Shown here: positions 1-8,688 of the stretch, one piece after another
How the letters are laid out: each line of letters opens with the position of its first letter
How positions within the stretch are numbered: the first letter of the stretch is position 1
Source of the DNA: Actinomycetes bacterium
GTDB taxonomy: Bacteria; Actinomycetota; Actinomycetes; Actinomycetales; Cellulomonadaceae
Direction of reading: 5' to 3'
DNA length: 36,633 bases
Assembly (NCBI GenBank): GCA_021793675.1
Contig: JAJYSG010000020.1
Span: 1 to 36,633, forward strand
The notes under the pieces: model-generated
The model's database searches: none
Told to the model about the DNA's origin: nothing
The model's input: the letters and a program-made list of their open reading frames with translations, nothing else
Program-made: the position numbers and the translations under genes

Positions 1-1904
1 ACGCCAACCGCCGGCTGCTCGAGGAGGCGCAGGGCCTCGAGGCCCGCGCCCGGCGCCGTGACCTCGTGGTGGACGACGACGCGCTCTTCGACTTCTACGA
101 CGAGCGCGTGCCCGACGAGGTGGTCTCCGCCCGCCACTTCGACACGTGGTGGAAGGGCGCCCGCCGCGCCGACCCCGACCTGCTGACCTTCACGCGCGAC
201 GTGGTGCTGCGCCCGGGGGCGGACGCGATCGACGCGCGCGCGTTCCCCGAGCGCTGGCCGGCCGGCGACGCGTCGCTGCCCCTGACGTACCAGTTCGAGC
301 CGGGCACCGAGGCCGACGGCGTCACGGTGCACGTGCCGCTCGTCGTGCTGCCGCGGCTGCGCCCCGAGGGCTTCGACTGGATGGTGCCCGGGCTGCGCGC
401 GGAGCTGGTCCAGGCGACCATCCGCACGTTGCCCAAGCCGGTGCGGGTCCAGCTGGTCCCCGCCCCGGACGTCGCGCGCGCCGTGGACGCCTGGATGACC
501 GAGCACCTGGCCTCGTGGGAGGACACGGTACGGGCGGGCGATGCCGCACCGTCCTTCCACGACGCGTTCGCCGCCGCGGTGCGGGCTCTGCGGGACGTGG
601 ACGTCCCGGCGGAGGCGTTCGACGACGAGCGGCTGCCGGCCCACCTGCGGATGACCTTCCGGGTGATCGACGCCGGCGGCGGCATCGTCGACGAGGGACG
701 CGACCTGCTCGCGCTGCAGCGGCGCCTGGTGACGCGGTCCGACGCAGCGGTCTCGGCCGCCGTCCGCACCGCGGTGCGGGCCGCCATGGAGGAGGCTCGC
801 GCCGCGCGCGCCGGCACGGGTGCCGCGGGGACCGGCGCGGCGCCCGGGGCGAGCTCGGCGCCCGGTGCCGCCGCCGGCACCGCCGCGACCGGCACCGCCG
901 CCACCACGCCCGGCAGGCCGTCCGGCAGGCCCGACGAGACAGCCGTCGCCCCGACCCGCCGGCCCGACGCGACGGCCGACAGCCCGCTCGAGCGCGACGG
1001 GCTGACCACGTGGCCCCCGGACCTCACGCTGCCGCTCGTCGTGCAGACGCGCTCGCGCGGCATCGCGGTCACCGCGTACCCGGCCCTTGTCGACCTCGAG
1101 GCCGCGGCGCCGTCGCCGGCCGCCGGCCGGACAGCTGGCGCGGCGGGCCCGGTGGGTGTGCGGGTGCTCGGGTCACCGGCGGCGGCGCAGGCGGCGCACC
1201 GGGCGGGGCTGCGCCGGCTGCTGCTCGTCGACGCCGGCCTGGGCGCCGCGCGTGTCACCACGCGGTGGTCCGGCGCCCAGGCGCTCGCGCTGGCGGCGAG
1301 CCCGTACCCGAGCACGCCGGCCCTGGTCACGGACGTGCAGCTGGCCGCCATCGACGCGCGGCTGCCCGACGCGGCCGCGGTACGGGACCGCGCGGCCTAC
1401 GACCGGCTGCGTGCCGATGTGCGCGACCACCTGGAGGACGACGTGCACCGGCTCGTCGGCACGCTCGTGGAGGTGCTGACGGCCTGGCGCGAGGCCGACG
1501 CCGCCGTGGGCTCGTCGTCCAGCCTGGCGCTCGTCGCGGCGGCGCAGGACGTCCGGGCCCAGCTCGCGGGGCTCGTCGCGCCCGGCTTCGTGGTCCGCAC
1601 CGGCGCGGCACGGCTGCCGCAGCTCGTCCGGTACGTGCGCGCGGCCTCCTACCGGCTGGCCAAGGCCGCGGAGAACCCGCATCGCGACGCCGCGCTGCAG
1701 GCCCAGGTGCGCGAGGTGGCGGAGGCGTACGACGAGGCGGTGGCGCGGGCCGCCGCCGGCGCCGGCGACCCCGCGCGGGACGCCGTGCTCGACGCGGTCC
1801 GCTGGCAGCTGGAGGAGCTGCGGGTCTCGCTGTTCGCCCAGCACCTCGGCACGCCCGAGAAGGTGTCCGCCGCGCGGATCCGCAAGGCGCTCGCGGGGCG
1901 GTAG
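1..1904 (+). CDS. hrpA: ATP-dependent RNA helicase HrpA, C-terminal part (5' truncated by window edge)
   Basis: The reading frame is open from base 3, with no start codon before the window edge, so about 633 C-terminal residues are visible. The segment reading NRRLLEEAQGLEARARRRD followed by ALFDFYDERVP is typical of the DUF3418 region that closes long bacterial HrpA proteins (DEAH-box RNA helicases of about 1300 residues). The helicase motor itself lies outside the window. HrpA is a cytoplasmic 3'-5' RNA helicase implicated in mRNA processing and ribosome rescue. An Ala/Gly/Thr/Pro-rich low-complexity stretch (about bases 795-970) separates two conserved blocks and looks like a lineage-specific flexible linker. 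The GTG at 66 is internal and is not the true start. The stop is followed after 50 bases by tag on the same strand. Confidence 0.85.
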   Translation, partial: ANRRLLEEAQGLEARARRRDLVVDDDALFDFYDERVPDEVVSARHFDTWWKGARRADPDLLTFTRDVVLRPGADAIDARAFPERWPAGDASLPLTYQFEPGTEADGVTVHVPLVVLPRLRPEGFDWMVPGLRAELVQATIRTLPKPVRVQLVPAPDVARAVDAWMTEHLASWEDTVRAGDAAPSFHDAFAAAVRALRDVDVPAEAFDDERLPAHLRMTFRVIDAGGGIVDEGRDLLALQRRLVTRSDAAVSAAVRTAVRAAMEEARAARAGTGAAGTGAAPGASSAPGAAAGTAATGTAATTPGRPSGRPDETAVAPTRRPDATADSPLERDGLTTWPPDLTLPLVVQTRSRGIAVTAYPALVDLEAAAPSPAAGRTAGAAGPVGVRVLGSPAAAQAAHRAGLRRLLLVDAGLGAARVTTRWSGAQALALAASPYPSTPALVTDVQLAAIDARLPDAAAVRDRAAYDRLRADVRDHLEDDVHRLVGTLVEVLTAWREADAAVGSSSSLALVAAAQDVRAQLAGLVAPGFVVRTGAARLPQLVRYVRAASYRLAKAAENPHRDAALQAQVREVAEAYDEAVARAAAGAGDPARDAVLDAVRWQLEELRVSLFAQHLGTPEKVSAARIRKALAGR

Positions 1905-1954
1905 CGACGCTGGGGCCGGACGGGGTGTCGGCGGCACGCGCCAGGATGGCTGGC

Positions 1955-2524
1955 ATGACGACCATCGCGCCGTTCCGGTGCTTCGGCACCGGCGACCCGC
2001 TCATGGCGGCGTACCACGACGAGGAGTGGGGCCGCCCGGTGCACGACGACACCGCGCTGTTCGAGCGCCTCGCGCTGGAGGGCTTCCAGTCCGGACTGTC
2101 GTGGGCCGTCGTGCTGCGCAAACGGCCCGGCTTCCGCGCGGCGTTCGCCGGCTTCGACGCCGCGACCGTGGCGGCGTTCGGGGACGACGACGTGGCACGG
2201 CTGCTCGCCGACCCCGGCATCGTCCGCAACCGGCGGAAGATCGAGGCCACCATCAGCAACGCGCGCGCACTGGTCGCGCTCCACGAGGCGGGCGGCACGC
2301 TCGACGAGGTGCTCTGGAGCCACCGTCCCGTGACGGCCCGGCCCCGGCCGGTGACGGCGGCGGACGTGCCGGCGACGTCGCCCGAGTCGGTGGCGCTCGC
2401 GCGGCAGCTGCGGTCGCTCGGGTTCCGCTTCGTCGGGCCGACCACCGGCTACGCGAGCATGCAGGCGTGCGGCGTCGTCGACGACCACCTCGTCGGCTGC
2501 CTGGCGGTCCGTGACGCTGGGTGA
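1955..2524 (+). CDS. tag: DNA-3-methyladenine glycosylase I
   Basis: A 189-residue protein of the Tag family, which excises 3-methyladenine from alkylated DNA to start base excision repair. The family zinc ligands are visible: an N-terminal Cys (RCFG), the His in AYHDEEWG, and the C-terminal His and Cys in DDHLVGC. The catalytic-pocket segment LEGFQSGLSW and the helix FVGPTTGYASMQACG are also present. Length matches the family (about 187). The ATG at 1955 is chosen because AGGA at 1943-1946 lies 8 bases upstream; an in-frame ATG at 1946 overlaps that site and is less likely. The gene lies 50 bases after hrpA and may be read through from it. Function is confident from motifs. Confidence 0.93.
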   Translation: MTTIAPFRCFGTGDPLMAAYHDEEWGRPVHDDTALFERLALEGFQSGLSWAVVLRKRPGFRAAFAGFDAATVAAFGDDDVARLLADPGIVRNRRKIEATISNARALVALHEAGGTLDEVLWSHRPVTARPRPVTAADVPATSPESVALARQLRSLGFRFVGPTTGYASMQACGVVDDHLVGCLAVRDAG

Positions 2525-2563
2525 TTCCGCCGGCCGCCCGGGTCCGTCCCCAGCGGCCGGAGC

Positions 2564-2575
2564 TAGCATCGCCGC
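2564..2575 (+). promoter_or_regulatory. Leaderless -10 box before the 67-codon ORF
   Basis: TAGCAT at 2564-2569 fits the actinobacterial TANNNT -10 pattern and is followed by exactly six bases before the ATG at 2576. This is the usual arrangement for leaderless transcripts in high-GC actinobacteria. There is no well-spaced Shine-Dalgarno sequence before this ATG (the nearest GGAG is 13 bases away), which supports the leaderless reading. Confidence 0.5.
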
Positions 2576-2779
2576 ATGGGCGACAAGCCGGACGAATCCG
2601 GCGAGCTGCTGCGGGAAGCGGCTCGGGCGTACGCCGCGCCCGACGCCGCGGATCTCGCCCTGCTCGTGCGCCTCGACCGGGCGCTGCACACCGTGCCGGC
2701 CGGCGCGGGCGCCATGCTGCCCTGGCAGCGTCCCCCGCACGGCGGCGAGGAGGGCCTGACGAACCGCGCCCACTGGTGA
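2576..2779 (+). CDS. Small conserved-looking protein of unknown function (67 aa)
   Basis: An ORF of 67 codons with strong G/C bias at third positions, consistent with real coding sequence. The product begins MGDKPDESGELLREAARAY and has an amphipathic, Ala/Leu/Asp-rich N-terminal half (about residues 9-40, probably helical). It ends in a Pro/Gly-rich tail with GEEGLTNRAHW. There is no signal peptide, membrane segment or Cys motif. I do not recognise the family. It sits alone between tag and the SAM-riboswitch promoter of metF and appears to have its own leaderless promoter. It probably encodes a small cytosolic protein; no function is proposed. Confidence 0.65.
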   Translation: MGDKPDESGELLREAARAYAAPDAADLALLVRLDRALHTVPAGAGAMLPWQRPPHGGEEGLTNRAHW

Positions 2780-2822
2780 GGGACCGCCTGGCAGCACCGG
2801 GTGTCTCGCTGGGTGGGCTCGC

Positions 2823-2852
2823 TTGCCCGGAATGTGGGCAGGTCCGTACCAT
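2823..2852 (+). promoter_or_regulatory. Promoter of the SAM riboswitch-metF-metE unit
   Basis: TTGCCC at 2823-2828 and TACCAT at 2847-2852 form a -35/-10 pair with an 18-base spacer. The expected transcription start, around 2859, falls immediately before the first paired base of the riboswitch at 2861. This makes the assignment coherent, although it has not been measured. Confidence 0.55.
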
Positions 2853-2860
2853 CCACACGA

Positions 2861-2952
2861 CCATCCAGAGCGGCCGAGAGACCCGGCTCGTCGACGCCGC
2901 AGCAACCCCCCTCGGCATGAGGGAGTGGGTGCTTCCGCCGGGAACGATGGAG
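2861..2952 (+). ncRNA. SAM-I (S-box) riboswitch of metF-metE
   Basis: The RNA carries S-box hallmarks in order: P1 5' strand CCATC (2861-2865), the GAGAGAC kink-turn segment, GACGCCGCAGCAACC, a small P3 hairpin with CCCTC/GAGGG, GGTGCTTCCGCCGGGAA, and the P1 3' strand GATGG (2946-2950). SAM-I aptamers bind S-adenosylmethionine and shut down methionine biosynthesis genes. The P1 3' strand overlaps the metF ribosome binding site GGAG (2949-2952), with the ATG at 2958. SAM binding should therefore close P1 over the Shine-Dalgarno sequence and block translation directly. No U-rich terminator is visible, which also favours translational control. Confidence 0.88.
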
Positions 2953-2957
2953 ACGTG

Positions 2958-3938
2958 ATGAGCGAGCCCGCCCTGGGCACGACGCAGCGACTGGCACCGG
3001 CCGCGCCGCTCCGTGCGCCCGCGGACCGGCCCACGCTCTCGTTCGAGCTCTTCCCGCCCCGGGATGTCGACAACGCGCCACGCACGTGGCAGACCGTGCG
3101 GGCGCTGGAGGCCACCCACCCGGACTTCGTGTCGGTCACCTACGGCGCCTCGGGCCGCACCCGCACCACGTCGCGCGCCCTCGTCAGCCGCATCCTGCGG
3201 GAGACGACGCTCACCCCGATCGCCCACCTGACGTGCGTCGGGACGTCGCGCGACGAGGTCGCGACGATCGTCGGGGAGTTCCTCGACGAGGGCGTGCGCT
3301 CGTTCCTCGCGCTGCGCGGCGACCCGCCGTCGGGCGCCGAGACCTGGCAGCCCCACCCGGACGGCCTGCCGACCGCTGCCGCGCTCGTCGAGCTGCTCCG
3401 CCGGATCGAGGCGGACCGCTGCGCGACGAGTCCCGCCCAGGCGGTGCGGGCGCGCGTCAAGCCGCTGTCGGTGGCGGTGGCGGCCTTCCCGCGCGGCAAC
3501 GCCGTCACGGGCAGCACCCGTGCGCAGGACATCCAGGCGCTGCTGGACAAGCAGCGCGCCGGCGCCGACTTCGCCATCACCCAGGTGTTCTACGACGCGG
3601 ACGCGTACCTCGACCTGGTGGCCGAGGCGCGCCTCGCGGGCGTCGCCATCCCGATCATCCCCGGGCTGCTCGCCACCACCGACCCCGCGCGGCTGCTGCG
3701 CACGCAGGAGCTCACCGGCGTGCCGGTGCCCCGCGAGCTCCTCGAGCTGCTGGGCTCCGCGGACGACGAGGCCGAGCGGCACCGGCGCGGCATCCGGTTC
3801 GCCGCCGACCTGGTCGCCGGCGTGCTCGACGGCGGAGCGCCCGGCATCCACCTGTACACGTTCAACCGCCACGAGGCGGCGCTCGACCTGCTCGACGCCG
3901 TCGACCTCACGTCCCGCCCCACCCCGAGGAATCCCTGA
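2958..3938 (+). CDS. metF: 5,10-methylenetetrahydrofolate reductase
   Basis: A 326-residue MTHFR family protein that reduces 5,10-methylene-THF to 5-methyl-THF using an FAD cofactor, supplying the methyl donor for methionine synthase. The N-terminal barrel strand SFELFPPRD contains the catalytic Glu. [28 protein letters not shown], and the folate-site segment FAITQVFYD with IPIIPGL are all typical. Length is normal for bacterial MetF (about 290-330). The ATG at 2958 is preferred over the GTG at 2955 because GGAG at 2949-2952 leaves five bases before the ATG. The last base of the TGA stop is the first base of the metE ATG (TGATG), indicating translational coupling. The gene is controlled by the SAM-I riboswitch directly upstream. 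Confidence 0.95.
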   Translation: MSEPALGTTQRLAPAAPLRAPADRPTLSFELFPPRDVDNAPRTWQTVRALEATHPDFVSVTYGASGRTRTTSRALVSRILRETTLTPIAHLTCVGTSRDEVATIVGEFLDEGVRSFLALRGDPPSGAETWQPHPDGLPTAAALVELLRRIEADRCATSPAQAVRARVKPLSVAVAAFPRGNAVTGSTRAQDIQALLDKQRAGADFAITQVFYDADAYLDLVAEARLAGVAIPIIPGLLATTDPARLLRTQELTGVPVPRELLELLGSADDEAERHRRGIRFAADLVAGVLDGGAPGIHLYTFNRHEAALDLLDAVDLTSRPTPRNP

Positions 3939-6259
3939 TGACGCAGTCCCCCGCCTTCCCCACCGGCACGATCCTCGGCTACCCGCGGATCGGTCCCCGG
4001 CGCGAGCTGAAGAAGGCCCTGGAAGCCTTCTGGGCCGGCACGACGGGCGCGGCCGAGGTCGAGGCGACCGCCGCCACGCTCCGCAAGCGGACCCGCGACC
4101 GGCTCGCCGAGCTTGGCCTGTCGAGCGACGACGCGGCGATCCCCGGCAACTTCTCGTTCTACGACCAGGTGCTCGACACCGTGGTGCTCACCGGGGCGAT
4201 CCCCGAGCGGTTCGCCGACCTGCCGGACGCGGACGGGCGCCTCGACCTGGCGGGCTACTCGACGCTGGCGCGCGGCCGCGGCGACGACCTGCCGCTCGAG
4301 ATGACCAAGTGGTTCGACTCGAACTACCACTACCTGGTTCCCGAGATCGGTCCCGCCACGGTGTTCCGGTTCGCGGACGACCGCGTGGTGCGCGAGTTCG
4401 CCGAGGCCAAGTCCGACGGCGTGCTGACGCGGCCGGTGCTGGTCGGGCCCGTGACGTTCCTGGCGCTCGCCAAGCCGGCGCCCGGCACGCCGGGCGACGC
4501 CGCGCCGATCGACCGGCTCGACGACCTGCTCCCGGTGTACGCGGCCGTGCTCTCGGCGCTGGCCGCGGCCGGTGCCACCTGGGTGCAGCTCGACGAGCCC
4601 GCGCTCGTCTCGGAGTCCACCGGCGTGCCCGCCGACCGGCTCGTCGCGGCCGCTGCGCACGCCTACCAGGTGCTCGGTGGCCTGGCCGACCGCCCCGCGC
4701 TCCTCGTCGCCGCGCCCTACGGCGACCTCGGCGCGGCGCTGCCCGCGCTGGCCGCCACCGACGTCGAGGCCCTCGCGCTCGACCTGGTGCGGGGCGCGCT
4801 GCCCACCGGGCCGGTGCCGGGCCTGGAGACGAAGACGCTGGTCGGCGGCGTGATCGACGGCCACAACATCTGGCGCGCCGACCTCGACGCCGCGCTGTCC
4901 ACGCTGGAGCGGCTGGAGACCCTGGGCGCGGCCGCGGTCGCCGTGGGGACGTCCACGTCGCTGCTGCACGTGCCGCACGACGTGGCCGACGAACCGCACC
5001 TGGACCCGTCGCTGCGCGAGTGGCTGGCGTTCGCCGACCAGAAGGTGGTCGAGGTGGTCACGCTCGCCACCGGGCTGACCGAGGGACGCGAGGCGGTGCA
5101 CGAGGCACTGCTGGCCGCCGGTGACGCCCGCGCGGCGCGCGCGGCAGCCCCCGGCGTCGTCGTGCCCGCGGTCCGGGACCGGGTCGCGGCGCTGGACGAC
5201 GAGGCCTTCCACCGGGGCTCGTTCGCGCAGCGGCGTGCCGCGCAGGAGGCCCGGCTGCACCTGCCGGCGCTGCCGACGACGACCATCGGCTCGTTCCCGC
5301 AGACGCCGGAGATCCGGCTGGCGCGCGCGGCGCACGCCCGCGGTGAGCTGACCGACGCGCAGTACGAGGACGAGATGCGCGCGGAGATCCAGCGCGTCGT
5401 CGACCTGCAGGAGCGGATCGGCCTCGACGTGCTGGTGCACGGCGAGCCGGAGCGCAACGACATGGTGCAGTACTTCGCGGAGCACCTCGACGGGTTCGCG
5501 GTGACGGAGAACGGCTGGGTGCAATCGTACGGCTCGCGGTGCACGCGGCCGTCGATCCTGTGGGGCGACGTGTCCCGGCCGAAGCCCATCACGGTCGCGT
5601 GGGCCTCGTACGCGCAGTCCCTCACGGACAAGCCCGTCAAGGGCATGCTCACCGGACCGGTGACCATCCTGGCGTGGTCGTTCGTGCGCGACGACCAGCC
5701 GCTGGGCGACACCGCCAACCAGGTGGCCCTGGCGCTGCGCGACGAGATCGCCGACCTCGAGGCGGCGGGCATCGCGATCGTGCAGGTCGACGAGCCCGCG
5801 CTGCGCGAGCTGCTGCCGCTGCGCGCCCAGGACCACGCGGCCTACCTCGACTGGTCGGTGCGCTCCTTCCGGCTGGCGACGAGCGGCGTGCGGCCGGACA
5901 CCCAGATCCACACCCACCTGTGCTACTCGGAGTTCGGGCAGATCTTCGACGCGATCGACCACCTCGACGCCGACGTCACGTCGATCGAGGCGGCGCGCTC
6001 GAAGATGGAGATCGTCGACGACATCGCCGCGGCCGGCTACGAGCGCGGCATCGGCCCGGGCGTCTACGACATCCACTCGCCGCGCGTGCCGTCGGTGGAC
6101 GAGGTCACCGAGCTGCTCGCCGGCGCGGTGCAGGCGATCGACCCGGCGCAGCTCTGGGTCAACCCGGACTGCGGCCTCAAGACGCGCCGCTACGCGGAGG
6201 TCACCCCCTCGCTCGAGCACGTCATGGCCGCCACCCGGGCGGTGCGCGCCACGCTGTGA
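3938..6259 (+). CDS. metE: Cobalamin-independent methionine synthase
   Basis: A 773-residue MetE (5-methyltetrahydropteroyltriglutamate--homocysteine methyltransferase), the usual size for the two-barrel enzyme. The N-terminal barrel begins [19 protein letters not shown]. The C-terminal barrel has [22 protein letters not shown], the zinc ligands in HTHLCYSEF and the Cys in NPDCGLKTR, which bind and activate homocysteine. The ATG overlaps the metF stop, with GAGGA at 3926-3930 inside the end of metF as ribosome binding site. The pair metF-metE supplies 5-methyl-THF and then transfers its methyl group to homocysteine. Using MetE means methionine synthesis in this organism does not depend on B12 at this step. 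A strong hairpin follows the stop. Confidence 0.96.
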   Translation: MTQSPAFPTGTILGYPRIGPRRELKKALEAFWAGTTGAAEVEATAATLRKRTRDRLAELGLSSDDAAIPGNFSFYDQVLDTVVLTGAIPERFADLPDADGRLDLAGYSTLARGRGDDLPLEMTKWFDSNYHYLVPEIGPATVFRFADDRVVREFAEAKSDGVLTRPVLVGPVTFLALAKPAPGTPGDAAPIDRLDDLLPVYAAVLSALAAAGATWVQLDEPALVSESTGVPADRLVAAAAHAYQVLGGLADRPALLVAAPYGDLGAALPALAATDVEALALDLVRGALPTGPVPGLETKTLVGGVIDGHNIWRADLDAALSTLERLETLGAAAVAVGTSTSLLHVPHDVADEPHLDPSLREWLAFADQKVVEVVTLATGLTEGREAVHEALLAAGDARAARAAAPGVVVPAVRDRVAALDDEAFHRGSFAQRRAAQEARLHLPALPTTTIGSFPQTPEIRLARAAHARGELTDAQYEDEMRAEIQRVVDLQERIGLDVLVHGEPERNDMVQYFAEHLDGFAVTENGWVQSYGSRCTRPSILWGDVSRPKPITVAWASYAQSLTDKPVKGMLTGPVTILAWSFVRDDQPLGDTANQVALALRDEIADLEAAGIAIVQVDEPALRELLPLRAQDHAAYLDWSVRSFRLATSGVRPDTQIHTHLCYSEFGQIFDAIDHLDADVTSIEAARSKMEIVDDIAAAGYERGIGPGVYDIHSPRVPSVDEVTELLAGAVQAIDPAQLWVNPDCGLKTRRYAEVTPSLEHVMAATRAVRATL

Positions 6260-6301
6260 CGGTCCGGCGCGGCATGCCCCACGCCGCGCGGTCGGCACAT
6301 C

Positions 6302-6339
6302 CTCACCGGCTCGGCACCAGCACCTGCCGAGCCGGTGAG
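6302..6339 (+). terminator. Hairpin terminator after metE
   Basis: A perfect 15-bp stem pairs CTCACCGGCTCGGCA (6302-6316) with 6325-6339 around an 8-base loop, beginning 42 bases after the metE stop. There is no U-tract, as is common for actinobacterial terminators. A second copy of the inner right arm (TGCCGAGCCG, 6344-6353) follows directly and could compete for pairing. Confidence 0.75.
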
Positions 6340-6406
6340 CGACTGCCGAGCCGACGCGTGGGCAGCGGCGCGAGCCGCTGACCGGTCGGCGCGGCTCAGA
6401 TACCCA

Positions 6407-6658
6407 TCAGCGCCACCGACGGGGAGACGCGGCTGGCTCGCCGGCCGGGGCCGTCGACGCCGCCACGCCGAGCAGCACGGCGCCGAGCGTGCCGAGCTCG
6501 CGGCGGCACTGCAGCACCGCGATGCCCGGCGTGCCGGCCAGGCCGATCGCACCCACCACCACCGAGAACGACGTCAGGGCGTCGACCGCGACGAGCATGC
6601 CGCGGATGGCCTGCTGCACCGGCGCGGCGGCCCGGGGCACCAGGGCGGCGAACGGCAC
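6407..6658 (-). pseudogene. Decayed fragment of a membrane protein, possibly an FtsX-type ABC permease
   Basis: On the minus strand the frame from about 6658 to its stop at 6407 has almost exclusively G/C third positions. It contains a hydrophobic segment (ALTSFSVVVGAIGLAG) followed by QCRRELGTLGAV. This pattern of a transmembrane helix then a basic RRELGTLRA-like motif is reminiscent of the cytoplasmic edge of FtsX/MacB-type permease domains. Only about 85 codons remain, with no convincing ribosome binding site; an ATG at 6598 would leave just 63 codons. I infer the 3' end of a degraded gene. It could instead be a small membrane protein or chance bias in GC-rich DNA. Confidence 0.33.
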
Positions 6659-6822
6659 GCGCCGGCCCGGCGCTCGAGCATGGGCCGCCGCACGCGCGGC
6701 GCATGCCAGGCTGTGACGGCGAGGCGGCACCGGGCCGCCGCGACATCGGTGCGGATGCGCCGCTCGGACCCAGCGATGCAACGAGCCGGCGCGCGGGCAC
6801 CGATCCGGTGGAGGGGTGAGGC

Positions 6823-7989
6823 GTGAGCGAGCAGATGGTGCCGCCGTTCGACGTGCCGTGGGAGCGGCTGCGGGCACGCACGTCCGAGAAGTGGCGGCAC
6901 CACCCCCCGGACGTGCTGCCGCTGTTCGTCGCCGAGATGGACGTGGTCCCGCCGGAGCCGGTGATCCGCGCCGTCCATGACGCGCTGGCCACCGGCGACA
7001 CCGGCTACGAGGGCGACCGCGGCTACGCCGAGGCCTTCGCCGCGTTCGCCGACGAGCGCTGGGCGTGGACGGTGGACCCGGCCAGCGCGCGCCTGGTGCC
7101 GGACGTCATGCAGGGGATCGCCCACGTGCTGCGGCTGCTCACCGATCCCGGCGACGCCGTGGTCATCACACCGCCGGTGTACCCGCCGTTCCGCACCGTC
7201 GTCGAGCACATCGGCCGCCGGATCCTCACGGCCCCGTTGAACGCCGCCGGGCGGCTCGACCTCGAGACACTCGACCGCGCGTTCGAGCAGGCCAAGGCCG
7301 GCGGGCACCGGGCGGTGCTGCTGCTGTGCCAGCCGCACAACCCCACCGGCGTGCTGCACACGGCCGACGAGCTGGCGGCGCTGCGCGACCTCGCCGCCGA
7401 CTGGCGGGTCCGGGTGGTGGCCGACGAGATCCATGCCGCCCTCGTCCCGCCTCGGCCCGACGGCACCCGACCACCGGTGACTCCCACCACCACGGTCATC
7501 CCGGACGCCATCGCGCTGCACTCCGCCGCCAAGACGTTCCACCTCGCGGGGCTCAAGGCGGCGGTCGCGGTACCCGGCCCGGCCGCCACCGAGCTGGCCG
7601 TGCTGCCGCAGCTGGCGTCCGACGGCGTGAGCCACGTCGCGTCGATCGCGCACCAGGCGGGGTTCCGCCACGGCGGGCCCTGGCTCGACGGCCTGCTCGA
7701 CGCCCTCGCGGGCAACATCGGGCTCGTCGGGCGGCTGCTCGCCGAGCGGCTGCCCGCCGTCCGGTGGATCCCGCCGGAGGCGACCTACCTCGGCTGGCTG
7801 GACCTGCGCTCCGCCGGCATCCCCGAAGGCACCCCGCCAGCCGAGTTCCTCCTGGACAAGGCCCGTGTCGCGCTCGTCGAGGGCGCCGCCTTCGGCGCCG
7901 AGGGGGAGGGCTTCGCCCGCATCAACCTGGCCGCGTCCCGCCCGCTGCTCGACGAGGCGATCGTGCGCATCGCCGCCGCCCTGCCCTGA
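6823..7989 (+). CDS. MalY/PatB family PLP enzyme (putative cystathionine beta-lyase / C-S lyase)
   Basis: A 388-residue fold-type I aminotransferase-like protein of the MalY/PatB group. Near the start it has WERLRARTSEKWRHHPPDVLPLFVAEMD split over two conserved blocks, then GDTGYEG, PPVYPPF, LLCQPHNPTG, VVADEIHAALV and the PLP lysine in SAAKTFHLAGLK (Lys237). The IHA and HNPTG motifs distinguish MalY/PatB C-S lyases from plain transaminases. Known members cleave cystathionine or cysteine conjugates to homocysteine or thiols plus pyruvate and ammonia. Proximity to metF-metE fits a role in supplying homocysteine. The GTG start at 6823 follows GGAGGGG (6810-6816) at six bases. The gene ends convergently with the heat shock gene. 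Confidence 0.88.
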   Translation: MSEQMVPPFDVPWERLRARTSEKWRHHPPDVLPLFVAEMDVVPPEPVIRAVHDALATGDTGYEGDRGYAEAFAAFADERWAWTVDPASARLVPDVMQGIAHVLRLLTDPGDAVVITPPVYPPFRTVVEHIGRRILTAPLNAAGRLDLETLDRAFEQAKAGGHRAVLLLCQPHNPTGVLHTADELAALRDLAADWRVRVVADEIHAALVPPRPDGTRPPVTPTTTVIPDAIALHSAAKTFHLAGLKAAVAVPGPAATELAVLPQLASDGVSHVASIAHQAGFRHGGPWLDGLLDALAGNIGLVGRLLAERLPAVRWIPPEATYLGWLDLRSAGIPEGTPPAEFLLDKARVALVEGAAFGAEGEGFARINLAASRPLLDEAIVRIAAALP

Positions 7990-8072
7990 CGATCCCTGGG
8001 CAGCGCCGCGACGGCGCCGTCCGGCCGTCCGGCCGACCGGCTCGACGACGGGCCCCCGACGCCCGGCGTGCG

Positions 8073-8106
8073 AGGGCCCGGCCACCCCCGGTGGGTGCCG
8101 GACCCT
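8073..8106. terminator. Bidirectional terminator between convergent genes
   Basis: The arms AGGG-CCGG-CACCC (from 8073) and GGGTG-CCGG-CCCT (ending 8106) form a 13-bp stem with one mismatch and one bulge around a CCGGT loop. It lies between the stop of the C-S lyase gene (plus) and the stop of the heat shock gene (minus), so it can serve both. Confidence 0.55.
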
Positions 8107-8149
8107 CGACCTGCCGCCGACCGGCTGGTCGGACGCTGCTGCGCCGACC

Positions 8150-8599
8150 TCAGCCCTGCGCGGGCGCCGCCTCCGCCGTGATGCTGTGCTGCTCGGCGTT
8201 GCCGCGCGAGACGGTGATCTTGCGTGGCTTGGCCTCCTCCGCCACCGGGATGGTCAGCGTCAGCACGCCGTCGGTGTAGGTCGCGGTGATCTGGTCGAGG
8301 GCCAGACCGCGGCCGACCGTCAGCTGACGGGCGTAGGTGCCGACGGCACGCTCGCGGGTCAGCCACTGGGCGTCGCTCTCGTCGGACACCGCGGTGCGCT
8401 GCGCGCGGATGGTCAGCGTGCGGTCCTCGACGCCGACGTCGATGCTGCCCGGGTCGGCACCCGGCAGGTCGACGTGCAGCACGTAGTGGTCTCCCACCCG
8501 GTACAGGTCCATCGGCATCGCGATCGCCGAACGCTCCGACGTGAACATCTGACCCAACAGGCGGTCCATCTCTGCGAACGGGTCGAAACGGGTAGCCAT
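8150..8599 (-). CDS. Small heat shock protein, Hsp20/alpha-crystallin family
   Basis: A 149-residue ATP-independent holdase chaperone that binds unfolding proteins in the cytosol. The N-terminal segment ATRFDPFAEMDRLLGQMF is typical. The alpha-crystallin domain follows (about residues 30-135) with YVLHVDLPGADPGSIDV, LTIRAQR and the closing strand DGVLTLTIPV. A short Ala-rich tail lacks an obvious IxI motif. The ATG at 8599 is chosen over an upstream in-frame GTG at 8608 because GGAGGT (8612 to 8607 on this strand) is seven bases away. A CIRCE operator lies about 90-115 bases upstream, indicating HrcA-controlled heat induction. Confidence 0.93.
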   Translation of the reverse strand: MATRFDPFAEMDRLLGQMFTSERSAIAMPMDLYRVGDHYVLHVDLPGADPGSIDVGVEDRTLTIRAQRTAVSDESDAQWLTRERAVGTYARQLTVGRGLALDQITATYTDGVLTLTIPVAEEAKPRKITVSRGNAEQHSITAEAAPAQG

Positions 8600-8688
8600 A
8601 GCCCTCACCTCCGTCGTGCGCGGACCGCGGACCCCCCGCGGCCCCGAGTGCGGCGGCCTCTTCGGCCGCCGTGGCTACGGCCTCAGGA

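Larger units (their letters stand above)
6260..6822. other. 563-base gap between metE and the MalY/PatB gene
   Basis: The gap holds the metE terminator near its left end and a minus-strand open frame with coding-like third-position bias (6407-6658) that looks like a broken membrane-protein gene. No clear promoter was found, although GGAGGGG at 6810-6816 is the ribosome binding site of the next gene. I see no intact gene here. Confidence 0.6.

Noticed and set aside
95-1351. Long minus-strand open frame opposite hrpA
   Set aside because: Arg/Ser/Ala-rich translation with no recognisable motif; it is the mirror of a well-supported conserved gene and reflects GC-rich stop-poor DNA.
3590-6298. 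902-codon minus-strand frame opposite metE
   Set aside because: Opposite a complete metE with all catalytic residues; the translation is His/Arg/Gly-rich without domains.
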